NCBI GenBank assembly: GCA_947501275.1
Contig: CANMVD010000004.1
Span: forward strand, 62,001 to 126,000
Reading direction: 5' to 3'
DNA length: 64,000 nt
Origin: an uncultured Tateyamaria sp.
GTDB lineage: Bacteria; Pseudomonadota; Alphaproteobacteria; Rhodobacterales; Rhodobacteraceae
Part shown: positions 1 through 7,543 of the stretch, piece by piece
Layout of the letters: the number at the start of each line of letters is the position of its first letter
How positions within the stretch are numbered: position 1 is the first letter of the stretch
Notes under the pieces: generated by a model
What the model was told of the DNA's origin: nothing
The model's input: the letters and a program-made list of their open reading frames with translations, nothing else
Database searches by the model: none
Translations under genes and position numbers: made by a program

Positions 1-843
1 AATATTTCTAAGTTTCTCCACATCCGCCCACTTAGCTGCCTCCACGTCTCGCTGCGCGGCTTCCGCGGCAGCGCCAAAACCGGCGATCCCGACAACATTT
101 TCCGTGCCGGAACGACGACCCATCTCCTGTCCACCACCCCGCAAGATCGCCTCCGGATCGTCCCGGGTAAAATTGATCAACGCGCCAACGCCCTTGGGGC
201 CACCGATTTTGTGGGCGGAAAGGATCATGTACGCAGGACGTGTATCATCCCCGTGCTGCACAAGAGCCTTACCGGCCAATTGCGTTACATCACAAACGAC
301 CGCATGGGGCACATGCCCGGCAGTAAATGAATTGACGTTTCCGTTCGTGACTACTTTACCGTCATTGAACAAAATACCTGTTTCGCTGTTGGCCGCCGAG
401 ATCGCGACCAAAGCCACGTCACTGTGCGTGGCTGACCATGTCTTACCGCCCAAGCCGGTCAACCAACCCAAGAAGGCGGATGCGCCACCCGGATCAAGCG
501 CGCCATCGCTGCCGATCAGGGACGGCAAGTCCCCCTCATCCCAATCGAAGAAACAGTCATGTTCCGTTGGCAGGGCAGCAAACACTCCACCATGACGGCC
601 CTTTTGCGCGACAGCCAAAGCTGCGGCCTCGGTCGCGGAGCCGGTAAAGACTACCTGAGTCGGCAAACAGCCCACCAATGATGCCACTTGCGCGCGCGCA
701 CGTTCGACAATCATTTTTGCCGCGCGCCCTTCGGCATGCACAGATGACGGATTGCCAATCACATCCATGGCCACCAGCATTGCTTCACGGGCTTCACCCC
801 GCAAAGGGGTTGTCGCATTATGATCCAGGTAGACCCGGCTCAC
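1..843 (-). CDS. Cysteine desulfurase (NifS/IscS type), 3' end outside the window
   Basis: PLP-dependent class V aminotransferase that takes sulfur from L-cysteine for Fe-S cluster assembly. The visible 281 residues begin with the family N-terminus (YLDHNATTPL) and contain the SAHKIGGPKG segment whose Lys (about residue 214) should bind PLP, followed by GGGQEMGRRSGTENV. The reading frame runs off the left edge, so the persulfide Cys loop is not visible. I chose the GTG at 843 because an AAGG lies 9 bases upstream; an in-frame ATG at 852 abuts that AAGG and is less likely. It lies 63 bases downstream of the iscR-like gene on the same strand, so it belongs to the isc/suf operon; the remaining suf genes should lie to the left. 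Confidence 0.9.
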   Translation of the reverse strand, partial: MSRVYLDHNATTPLRGEAREAMLVAMDVIGNPSSVHAEGRAAKMIVERARAQVASLVGCLPTQVVFTGSATEAAALAVAQKGRHGGVFAALPTEHDCFFDWDEGDLPSLIGSDGALDPGGASAFLGWLTGLGGKTWSATHSDVALVAISAANSETGILFNDGKVVTNGNVNSFTAGHVPHAVVCDVTQLAGKALVQHGDDTRPAYMILSAHKIGGPKGVGALINFTRDDPEAILRGGGQEMGRRSGTENVVGIAGFGAAAEAAQRDVEAAKWADVEKLRNI

Positions 844-876
844 CTGATCCATCCTTCATCTTGCCAGGCAAACTTC

Positions 877-899
877 GGGGGTCTGGGGGCTGGCCCCCG
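877..899 (-). repeat. GC-rich hairpin repeat, copy 1
   Basis: On the minus strand this reads GGGGGCCAGCCCCC followed by AGACCCCCG. The stem (885-898) is perfect with a tiny loop. It sits just after the stop codon of the iscR-like gene. A related sequence, GGGGCTCTGCCCC followed by AGACCCCG, follows typA at 9372-9394, so this looks like a dispersed 3' element. Confidence 0.55.
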
Positions 900-906
900 T
901 CCGACA

Positions 907-1368
907 TCAACCATCATCGACCACCGCAAACAGGTTGGGCACAGCCGGACAAGGTGCCAACTCGTTGCCAACGACATCCGACAGTCGTGTCTGGTGCAAA
1001 AAGACATAGACGTTGGCGCTCAGACCTTCCCACAAACGATTGGTGAGGGATTGCGCCTGCGAGCCGGACGCCGCACCCGAAGCCCCGGCCCCTTTGTGCA
1101 TCGCATCAACGGTCTCATCGACGGCCGCAAGAATGTCGGACACCCGAATTTCCGATGCCGGGCGTGCAAGACGATACCCACCCCCCGGCCCACGGACCGA
1201 AGACACAAGCTCAGCGCGGCGCAGTTTCACAAACAACTGCTCGAGATAGGGCAGCGATATGTCCTGACGGGTCGAAATATCACCAAGGCTGACCAAGCGA
1301 TCACCTGGTTGCAGGGCGATGTCACTCAGCGCCACCATCGCGTAGCGCCCCTTGGTCGAAAGTTTCAT
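907..1368 (-). CDS. iscR: Rrf2-family regulator, IscR-like
   Basis: Winged-helix repressor of 153 residues starting MKLSTKGRYAMVAL, the standard IscR/Rrf2 N-terminus, with recognition helix region SLPYLEQLFVKLRRAELV and wing GPGGGYRLARP. It leads the Fe-S assembly operon, the place of IscR in Rhodobacterales. In the cluster-binding region, where E. coli IscR has Cys92/98/104 and His107, this protein reads AMHKGAGASGAASGSQAQSL: all three cysteines are absent. The only Cys is near the C-terminus (APCPAV). From memory, IscR of Rhodobacter sphaeroides is likewise atypical, with a single Cys and other ligands. Upstream in-frame codons would extend it through the operator region and are rejected. 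Confidence 0.88.
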   Translation of the reverse strand: MKLSTKGRYAMVALSDIALQPGDRLVSLGDISTRQDISLPYLEQLFVKLRRAELVSSVRGPGGGYRLARPASEIRVSDILAAVDETVDAMHKGAGASGAASGSQAQSLTNRLWEGLSANVYVFLHQTRLSDVVGNELAPCPAVPNLFAVVDDG

Positions 1369-1447
1369 AAACCACGCCCCCAATTGACGTTGCACAGCTT
1401 TGGACATACATGCGTTGCCACGCCTGCTTGTACAGCCTGACCCTAGA

Positions 1448-1464
1448 TTTAGAACCGTTCTAAA
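1448..1464. promoter_or_regulatory. Iron box: perfect 17-bp palindrome (ICE / Iron-Rhodo-box type)
   Basis: TTTAGAACCGTTCTAAA is a perfect inverted repeat around one base and matches the Irr ICE consensus TTTAGAA-N3-TTCTAAA; the Iron-Rhodo-box assigned to IscR in Rhodobacterales is similar. It lies between the divergent iscR-like gene and the alpha/beta hydrolase gene and overlaps the proposed -10 of iscR. IscR or Irr is the likely ligand. Confidence 0.8.
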
Positions 1465-1485
1465 GAATCCGATCAAACCCGTCAA
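1457..1485 (-). promoter_or_regulatory. Putative promoter of the iscR operon
   Basis: Minus strand -35 TTGACG (1480-1485) and -10 TAGAAC (1457-1462) are separated by 17 bases. The -10 lies inside the iron-box palindrome, an arrangement that fits repression. The transcription start would be about 80 bases upstream of the iscR start codon. Confidence 0.5.
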
Positions 1486-1525
1486 GAAATCGGATCCACA
1501 AAACACGCGCGAGGACAAACCGCAT

Positions 1526-2179
1526 ATGCCCGAGGTCATTTTTCCTGGACCCGAAGGCCGCCTTGAAGGCCGCTACCACCCCCAAAAAGAACGCGACGCA
1601 CCCATTGCGATCGTGTTGCACCCCCACCCGCAATTTGGCGGCACAATGAATCACAAAGTGGTGCATGCGCTGCACTATGCGTTCTTCAAAATGGGGTTCA
1701 CCGTCCTGCGCTTTAATTTCCGTGGCGTCGGACGTTCTCAGGGTGAATATGACCAGGGGATTGGTGAGTTGAGCGATGCGGCCTCCGCACTCGATTACCT
1801 TCAATCCATGAACAACAATTCCAAGCATTGCTGGGTCGCCGGGTTCAGCTTTGGCGCATGGATCGGGATGCAGTTGCTGATGCGCCGCCCCGAGATCACC
1901 GGGTTCATATCGGTCTCGCCTCCTGCCAACATGTACGATTTTTCGTTTCTGGCGCCCTGCCCGTCTTCGGGTTTGATCATCAACGGCACAGCTGACCGTG
2001 TGGCACCGCCTGCGGACACTGAATCGCTGGTCAACAAGCTGCACGAGCAGAAAGGCATCACTATAACCCACACCCAGGTGGAAGGCGCCGGGCACTTCTT
2101 TGAAGATGCACACATGGACACGATGATCGATCACACAACCGACTATGTGAAACGCCGGTTGACGGAGACGTCCCGCTAA
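1526..2179 (+). CDS. Alpha/beta hydrolase
   Basis: Cytoplasmic alpha/beta hydrolase of 217 residues, substrate unknown. It shows an early LHPHPQFGG motif, FNFRGVGRS after the second strand, the nucleophile elbow GFSFGAW (Ser about 109), an acid in NGTADRVAPP and the catalytic His in GAGHFF. This pattern fits the small 'dienelactone hydrolase-like' esterases common in proteobacteria. The ATG at 1526 has a GAGGAC Shine-Dalgarno 9 bases upstream; longer forms would run through the iron box. It is divergent from iscR, and its stop overlaps the start of the next small gene by one base (TAATG). Being downstream of the iron box it may be iron-responsive, but that is inference. Confidence 0.85.
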   Translation: MPEVIFPGPEGRLEGRYHPQKERDAPIAIVLHPHPQFGGTMNHKVVHALHYAFFKMGFTVLRFNFRGVGRSQGEYDQGIGELSDAASALDYLQSMNNNSKHCWVAGFSFGAWIGMQLLMRRPEITGFISVSPPANMYDFSFLAPCPSSGLIINGTADRVAPPADTESLVNKLHEQKGITITHTQVEGAGHFFEDAHMDTMIDHTTDYVKRRLTETSR

Positions 2180-2418
2180 TGGCCGATCCGGTTGTCATCG
2201 AAATGGCCAATAAACTGGCCGAAGAGTGCCTTGCCGTGCAGAACGAGGTCGGTAACGACCGTTTGTTCATGCAGGTCGGGGATGTGCTGGGCGCATCCTC
2301 GCAAACGCTCGAAGAGGCATTCTTGACAGCTGTGCGCACACGTATGGCCAATGACGCTGGGCGACGCTTTCTCGCCCAGCAACTCAAATCGCACCGCTCC
2401 TCTTCCAGCGAAAGCTGA
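2179..2418 (+). CDS. Small conserved-type hypothetical protein
   Basis: Soluble, helical, acidic/basic protein of 79 residues without signal peptide or cysteine cluster. Its start overlaps the hydrolase stop (TAATG), so the two are translationally coupled. I do not recognise a family. The C-terminus is a Ser-rich tail (SHRSSSSES). The tight coupling and coding-like composition argue for a real gene. Confidence 0.7.
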   Translation: MADPVVIEMANKLAEECLAVQNEVGNDRLFMQVGDVLGASSQTLEEAFLTAVRTRMANDAGRRFLAQQLKSHRSSSSES

Positions 2419-2427
2419 GACTGGGCG

Positions 2428-3591
2428 TCAGATGATTTGTTGCAATGCGCCGCGTGCGGCCTGAACTACCCGCGACACCATCAGCCCCAACACATAGCGC
2501 AGAAAACTGGCTGTCAGGTCGGCAATTGCCAATCCAGCTGATGCAACGCCACCCGCGAAACGCAATGCTGACTTCACAAACCGCAACAAAAGTCCCCCCA
2601 TCTCACGCGACAGTGCAACTGCACGGAAAATACCCTCGGCCAGCATATCGAGGAACGTCATCGTGGCAGATATGGTGCCGGACAGCGCATGCAACGCCGG
2701 CAGGATCCCGCGCAACGCCATGCTGAGGAAGTAATAGCCAGCAGTCGATCCGATCCCATGTGCTTTCTCCGCCTGATCCAGCCAATAGCTTGGGTCAAGG
2801 CGTGATGGCAAAGCGCCGGCCTGAGGCCAGCCTGTGGCGGGCATATTCGGGACGTAAGAGCCCGACATACTGTGCGCACCGGGCGAGATGGACGAAAACC
2901 CGGCGTTGATGCCTGTTGTACCGGGTCCTGCGTGGAAAAACGGAAACAGCGGGATCATTGGCACGGGATCTGATTGTGCATAAACGCGTTTGACGCGGGT
3001 GTCGCCAATACGGCGCGACACTTCGTTGCCAAGCGCAAGCCCGCCGACCCGCGGCGCGCCGAATGTGTAAAGGTGAGACGGCCCCGTTGCGGTTTGGGCG
3101 TGATCAAGGGCTGCGAGGGTTGCCAAAGCGCCACCAAGGGAGTGGCCAACAAAATGCATACGTGCCGGGTTGGCTCCGGCAATGATCCGTTTCACGTCAC
3201 TGCGCAACGAGTCGTAGATTGCGGCGAATCCGGTGTGCACAAGTGTCCCCGTCGGGCCACGCGTCATGCCGATGTTCAGGTTGGACAGCCAGTCATATTT
3301 GGTCTGCGTACCGCGCAACACCAGAATGAACTCGCGATCAATCCCAGCATTGCGCTCAAGCAGCGTTGCAAAGCCGCTTTGCTCTCGCACGACCGTTCCT
3401 GATTTACCAACCACCGCGCTGATCGGTGTCACCGGTACACTCAGCGCAGGCCCCTGTTGTGGGTCAGCACTCAACCGGTCTTCTTCTTTGATGAATTGTG
3501 TTGCTTCTTCGTTGGTACGCGCAGAGGTCACTGCGTAAACCGCGTCCGCCATGATCGCGGCGTTTTTGGCATTCAAAAGTGTCTCGGACAT
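2428..3591 (-). CDS. Class-3 lipase family protein
   Basis: Lipase_3-type alpha/beta hydrolase of 387 residues. It contains the pentapeptide GHSLGGALATLAALDH (nucleophile Ser about 151), the preceding TGFAAIYDSLRSDV helix, YTFGAPRVGG and a downstream DPVPMIPLFPFFHAG segment that should carry the acid, followed by a His (PGAHS). The C-terminal third has glycine/alanine-rich amphipathic or membrane-prone segments (about residues 290-385) not typical of the lipase core. No N-terminal signal peptide is evident. It lies 18 bases downstream of the small exported protein on the same strand, so the two form an operon; the substrate is unknown. Confidence 0.85.
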   Translation of the reverse strand: MSETLLNAKNAAIMADAVYAVTSARTNEEATQFIKEEDRLSADPQQGPALSVPVTPISAVVGKSGTVVREQSGFATLLERNAGIDREFILVLRGTQTKYDWLSNLNIGMTRGPTGTLVHTGFAAIYDSLRSDVKRIIAGANPARMHFVGHSLGGALATLAALDHAQTATGPSHLYTFGAPRVGGLALGNEVSRRIGDTRVKRVYAQSDPVPMIPLFPFFHAGPGTTGINAGFSSISPGAHSMSGSYVPNMPATGWPQAGALPSRLDPSYWLDQAEKAHGIGSTAGYYFLSMALRGILPALHALSGTISATMTFLDMLAEGIFRAVALSREMGGLLLRFVKSALRFAGGVASAGLAIADLTASFLRYVLGLMVSRVVQAARGALQQII

Positions 3592-3609
3592 AACTGGATC
3601 TCAATGTGA

Positions 3610-4074
3610 CTAGTCGGAATTTAAAGTACAGGTGCCAAACCAAAAACCGCCATGGCCGGGCGTCTTGCGCAAATCGCAGGTCACCGAAAACGGTGCTCCA
3701 TCACTTTCGTGGTTCAAATCTCCCACACGCGGCGTCAGGGACATGAACTGCACTTCTTCACCGCCTGTGTTGGCAAAAAAGGCCTGCCGGATTGCATCTT
3801 CCGATGGCAAACGTCCCCAAAAGCCGCGCTTGGCCTCCACTGCACCAAAACTAAATGTGCCATTGGCATCAGTTGTGGCGCGATCTTCGCCGCGTTTGCC
3901 TGCCCACGCCCATGTACGCCGGACAGGAACATTGGCAGCAGGCGCTCCGTCAGCCCCGATCAAAACGCCCTGCATGGGCGAGGCGACATATTGTACAGGG
4001 TTCTTGGACATCGCAGCTCCGGCAGAGACCCAAAGGGCCATCATAAAAATGAACGCAGTATAAAACCGTACCAT
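3610..4074 (-). CDS. Exported protein with a carboxypeptidase-regulatory-like (Ig-fold) domain
   Basis: Protein of 154 residues with a signal peptide (MVRFYTAFIFMMALWVSAGAA) followed by GVLIGADGAPAANVPVRR and TTDANGTFSFGAVEAK, the hallmark of transthyretin-like or carboxypeptidase-regulatory-like beta-sandwich domains. Two cysteines in the C-terminal part (TCDLRK and GTCTLN) could form a disulfide. The frame stays open far upstream, opposite icd, but the signal peptide fixes the start at 4074. It is transcribed just ahead of the lipase gene; a periplasmic or surface partner of the lipase is possible. Confidence 0.75.
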   Translation of the reverse strand: MVRFYTAFIFMMALWVSAGAAMSKNPVQYVASPMQGVLIGADGAPAANVPVRRTWAWAGKRGEDRATTDANGTFSFGAVEAKRGFWGRLPSEDAIRQAFFANTGGEEVQFMSLTPRVGDLNHESDGAPFSVTCDLRKTPGHGGFWFGTCTLNSD

Positions 4075-4260
4075 ATGCAGACTTTCACGTTTTTGCGGGC
4101 TTTGATCAACACATATCAGGTTTCGCAATACGCCATAGGCTGGAATCTCTGACCCATCCCCGCGACGTTGCGCCACTGGTATACCATTGCATACACCCTT
4201 GGCCTTGCCACTTCTATCCGTTATGAGGCGAACAAATTTCCCAACTTGAAAGTGCGAGCA

Positions 4261-5475
4261 ATGACCAAGATCAAGGTAGACAACCCAATTGTCGAAATGG
4301 ACGGCGATGAAATGACCCGGATCATCTGGGACTTCATCAAGAAAAAGCTGATCACGCCCTACCTCGACATTGACCTGCTTTATTATGATCTGGGAATTGA
4401 AGCGCGTGACGAAACAAACGACCAGATCACAATCGATTCCGCTGAAAAGACCAAGGAAGTCGGTGTTGCCGTGAAATGTGCCACCATCACACCTGACGAA
4501 GCGCGCGTGGAAGAGTTTGGTCTCAAGCAGATGTGGCGCAGCCCCAACGGCACGATCCGCAACATCCTTGGCGGCGTTGTCTTCCGCCAGCCCATCATCT
4601 GTTCCAACGTACCACGCCTTGTGCCCGGGTGGACGCAGCCGATCGTCATTGGCCGTCACGCCTTTGGAGACCAGTACCGCGCCACGGACATGAAATTCCC
4701 CGGACCGGGCACGCTGACAATGAAATTCGTTGGTGAAGACGGCACAGTAGACGAGCGCGAAGTGTTCAAAGCGCCAGAATCCGGTGTCTTCATGGGAATG
4801 TATAACCTTGATGAGTCGATCAAGGATTTTGCCCGCGCGTCGATGAACTATGGTCTCAATCTTGGCTGGCCGGTCTACTTGTCGACCAAGAACACGATCC
4901 TCAAGCAATATGACGGCCAGTTCATGCTGTTGTTCCAAGAGGTGTTCGAGACCGAATTCGAAGACAAGTTCAAAGAAGCCGGCATCACATATGAGCACCG
5001 CCTGATCGACGACATGGTCGCCTGTGCGATGAAATGGAACGGTGGTTTCGTCTGGGCCTGTAAGAACTATGATGGCGACGTTCAGTCGGACACGGTCGCC
5101 CAAGGCTTTGGTTCGCTGGGTCTGATGACATCGCAGCTGATGACGCCCGATGGCAAGATCGTCGAAGCCGAAGCAGCGCACGGGACCGTGACACGTCACT
5201 ACCGCCAGCACCAGAAGGGAGAAGAAACGTCTACCAACTCCATCGCTTCCATCTATGCATGGACCGGTGGTCTGAAGCACCGCGCGAAACTCGACGACAA
5301 CGCGGCACTGATGAACTTTGCCACAACTCTGGAAAAAGTCATCGTGGACACGGTCGAAGCTGGTTCTATGACCAAAGATCTGGCCCTGCTGGTGGGCCCC
5401 GATCAGAAATGGCTGACAACCATGGGTTTCCTCGAGAAAATCGACGAGAACCTGAATGCTGCCCTCGCTGGGTAA
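4261..5475 (+). CDS. icd: NADP-dependent isocitrate dehydrogenase
   Basis: TCA-cycle enzyme converting isocitrate to 2-oxoglutarate, CO2 and NADPH in the cytoplasm. At 404 residues it is the homodimeric eukaryote-like type usual in alphaproteobacteria rather than the 416-residue E. coli type. It begins [20 protein letters not shown] and carries the metal-binding signature NYDGDVQSD at about residues 269-277 with GSLGLM following, and SPNGTIRN for substrate binding. An upstream in-frame ATG at 4168 would add residues unlike the family, so 4261 is preferred. It ends in a strong intrinsic terminator and appears monocistronic. Confidence 0.97.
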   Translation: MTKIKVDNPIVEMDGDEMTRIIWDFIKKKLITPYLDIDLLYYDLGIEARDETNDQITIDSAEKTKEVGVAVKCATITPDEARVEEFGLKQMWRSPNGTIRNILGGVVFRQPIICSNVPRLVPGWTQPIVIGRHAFGDQYRATDMKFPGPGTLTMKFVGEDGTVDEREVFKAPESGVFMGMYNLDESIKDFARASMNYGLNLGWPVYLSTKNTILKQYDGQFMLLFQEVFETEFEDKFKEAGITYEHRLIDDMVACAMKWNGGFVWACKNYDGDVQSDTVAQGFGSLGLMTSQLMTPDGKIVEAEAAHGTVTRHYRQHQKGEETSTNSIASIYAWTGGLKHRAKLDDNAALMNFATTLEKVIVDTVEAGSMTKDLALLVGPDQKWLTTMGFLEKIDENLNAALAG

Positions 5476-5500
5476 GGCATCGCGTTGACTCAATCTGGAA

Positions 5501-5527
5501 AGCCGCCCTGCCTAGGGCGGCTTTTTT
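5501..5527 (+). terminator. Intrinsic terminator of icd
   Basis: AGCCGCCCT-GCCT-AGGGCGGCT forms a perfect 9-bp stem with a 4-base loop, followed by six T. It lies 25 bases after the icd stop codon. Confidence 0.93.
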
Positions 5528-5738
5528 CGTGCGACGCAGTTGTTCTTGATGTCCCGGCTACGCCGTCGCGCGCCGACAAAACCGGACTGCCCCGAGGAAT
5601 CAAAAGTTTTACGATAATCTTAAACAAGTCACCGGCTGGCCACATTTCTGCCCCGGATCTTCATCTATTCCCTGTCCCAACGCTGCTTTTGTCCGTGCTG
5701 CCTATGTTTTGGCGGACATCGATTTTGAGGGATACACA

Positions 5739-6347
5739 ATGAAACGCTTTTTGCTTTCGACTGCATTGGTTCTGAGTGCTGGTATGGCACAGGCCGCGAC
5801 TTTCACATTCGAAGGTGGCGATGACAGTTCTCAAATGCTGACGCTGTTGGCTGACGACAGAATGACGTCCGTGACAGTAACAGCCTTTGACACAGACTAT
5901 ATCGCGTCAACGAACTCCGGCACCGCCCGTGAGATTAACCGCGGTACCCGCGGTTGGGGAGTACGTGGTCGTCCCGAAGGCGGTCGTATCGCTGCAGGTG
6001 AAGCACTCGTTTTCGACTTCGACGGTGTGCGGCAGTCCTTGGGCGGCGTGATGATCTTCGAAGCCGGTGACGAAGTCGAGACCTTTGACATCTATGCCGA
6101 TTACGAACTGGTTGGCAGCTTCACCATCCCGGCAGGTCCAAACCGCGGGATCAGTGAGTTCGACCTTGAAGCCTTTGAAGCCGTCGGTTCTGTGTTTGCT
6201 TTTGTCGGTACATCCCCTTCCGGAGCGGGCAACCGCGGCATTCGCCTGTCCGAGTTGACTGTGACCGCTGTGCCAATTCCAGCAGGTGGACTGCTTTTGT
6301 TGTCTGGCTTGGGCATCATGACGTTGCGTAAACGTCGCGCGCGCTGA
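5739..6347 (+). CDS. VPLPA-CTERM sorted surface protein, paralogue 1
   Basis: Exported protein of 202 residues. The signal peptide is MKRFLLSTALVLSAGMAQAA, and the C-terminus is the tripartite sorting tag VPIPAGGLLLLSGLG..RKRRAR: motif, hydrophobic segment, basic tail. By family knowledge such tags are processed by an exosortase (XrtD type for VPLPA) for surface or EPS-associated display; no exosortase gene lies in the window. The mature part is beta-rich (EALVFDFDGV, AGDEVETFDIYADYELV). ATG 5739 has a GAGGGA Shine-Dalgarno. It is paralogous to the next gene, and each has its own terminator. Confidence 0.85.
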   Translation: MKRFLLSTALVLSAGMAQAATFTFEGGDDSSQMLTLLADDRMTSVTVTAFDTDYIASTNSGTAREINRGTRGWGVRGRPEGGRIAAGEALVFDFDGVRQSLGGVMIFEAGDEVETFDIYADYELVGSFTIPAGPNRGISEFDLEAFEAVGSVFAFVGTSPSGAGNRGIRLSELTVTAVPIPAGGLLLLSGLGIMTLRKRRAR

Positions 6348-6378
6348 CCCCTTGCACCTAAACAACTGAAAACAATAC

Positions 6379-6408
6379 AAAAAGGCTTCTCGCAGGGGAA
6401 GCCTTTTT
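6379..6408 (+). terminator. Intrinsic terminator after VPLPA-CTERM gene 1
   Basis: AAAAAGGCTTC and GAAGCCTTTTT form an 11-bp stem around an 8-base loop; the A and T flanks make it potentially bidirectional. Confidence 0.88.
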
Positions 6409-6566
6409 CACTTCGGACGTCAAAACAGGTCGATTGTCTCGCAGAAGAGGACAAAAGCGCCCGTTGTTTCCTCACAATTAGATGAAAATTTAGGCTAAGC
6501 ACTGGAAATTTGCAGCCGTGTGTGCCATGTGGTTCTTAATCAATAATAAATGTATCGGTGTAACTA

Positions 6567-7196
6567 ATGAAATCGTTAATTCTCGCCAGTGTTTTCGCGC
6601 TAGCTGCCGGAGTTGTCCACGCTGCAACTTTCACGTTTGAGAACGGCAACGACAGCAACAGTTCGGCCCTCCTGACATCAAGCGACAGTGACCTCACGGT
6701 TCTTGTCTCCGCGTTTGAACGTGGGTTTGACGGGCTAACCAATTCGGGAACAGCCGCCAACCTGAACCAGTCCAACTCGGGCCTTGGTGTGGAAGCTGCC
6801 GACGGGAACAACCGCGTCGCTGGTCGAGAAGCGCTTGTTTTTGATTTTGGCCAAGCGGTATCCCTGTCATCGGTGACGTTTCGTGGTTTTGACAACCGCG
6901 ACGATGCGATCAACGTGTTTGCAGACAACGTGCAGTTGGATGTCGTGATTGTGCCCGGTGACATCGGCCGGGACATCGACTTTGCCGTCCTCTTTGATGA
7001 TGTAACAGCATCTGTGTTCTCTTTTGTTGCGCGCAATCGGAATGACGACGGACGTCGTGGCTTCCGCATCTCGGGTTTGACTGCGGATCTTCCAGTTCAA
7101 GCTTCGCCTCCAGCTGTGCCTCTGCCGGCAGGTGGTTTGCTGCTGCTGGGTGGCCTCGGTGCTTTCGCACTGACACGTCGCCGCAAGAAAAGCTGA
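6567..7196 (+). CDS. VPLPA-CTERM sorted surface protein, paralogue 2
   Basis: Exported protein of 209 residues with signal peptide MKSLILASVFALAAGVVHAA and C-terminal tag VPLPAGGLLLLGGLG..LTRRRKKS. The mature N-terminus ATFTFENGNDSN aligns with ATFTFEGGDDSS of the preceding gene. Both then share NSGTA, a REALVFDF-like strand, an F-rich beta segment and a Gly-Ile/Phe-Arg-(I/L)S region before the tag, so these are tandem duplicates that have diverged. Function unknown; probably a surface or extracellular matrix protein. It has its own promoter region (6409-6566, AT-rich) and terminator. Confidence 0.85.
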   Translation: MKSLILASVFALAAGVVHAATFTFENGNDSNSSALLTSSDSDLTVLVSAFERGFDGLTNSGTAANLNQSNSGLGVEAADGNNRVAGREALVFDFGQAVSLSSVTFRGFDNRDDAINVFADNVQLDVVIVPGDIGRDIDFAVLFDDVTASVFSFVARNRNDDGRRGFRISGLTADLPVQASPPAVPLPAGGLLLLGGLGAFALTRRRKKS

Positions 7197-7222
7197 ACCC
7201 AGCAGACACGGATAAAGAGATT

Positions 7223-7245
7223 GGGCGCCTTGAGCGCCCTTTTTT
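7223..7245 (+). terminator. Intrinsic terminator after VPLPA-CTERM gene 2
   Basis: GGGCGC-CTTGA-GCGCCC stem-loop followed by six T, 26 bases after the stop codon. Confidence 0.92.
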
Positions 7246-7274
7246 GTGCCTGACGCGTTTCGGATTTTCAGAAG

Positions 7275-7469
7275 CTACGCCACGTTTGGGCGCAACGTTC
7301 TGACGCCAACCAACGCGGCCTGTTCAATCATCACATGTCCGGTCACCGTCATCACGCTCTTGATCACGCCATAGCTGCGCATAGACGGGCAAAATACCTG
7401 TTGTCCTTGTGTTGGCAGTAGCGTGCATCCCTGCGGCATATGCGGCGACGCAGCAAAGTGGGTGGTCAT
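7275..7469 (-). CDS. Doubtful small ORF opposite the typA leader
   Basis: Frame of 64 codons in the otherwise empty 298-base stretch between the VPLPA-CTERM terminator and typA. Its 3' half has mostly G/C third positions, as in real genes here, but its 5' half does not, there is no clear ribosome-binding site and I recognise no family. The stretch must also hold the typA promoter. Treat as unproven. Confidence 0.2.
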   Translation of the reverse strand: MTTHFAASPHMPQGCTLLPTQGQQVFCPSMRSYGVIKSVMTVTGHVMIEQAALVGVRTLRPNVA

Positions 7470-7543
7470 TGCCCCGGAACCAAGCTATTGCGCCCCAACT
7501 CTGTATTTTTGACCGCATCAGCGGCCCAATCAAAGGATCCCCT

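Noticed and set aside
3610-5493. 627-codon open frame on the minus strand across icd
   Set aside because: Only the part after the signal peptide at 4074 is a plausible protein; the rest is antisense to icd, which is certain.
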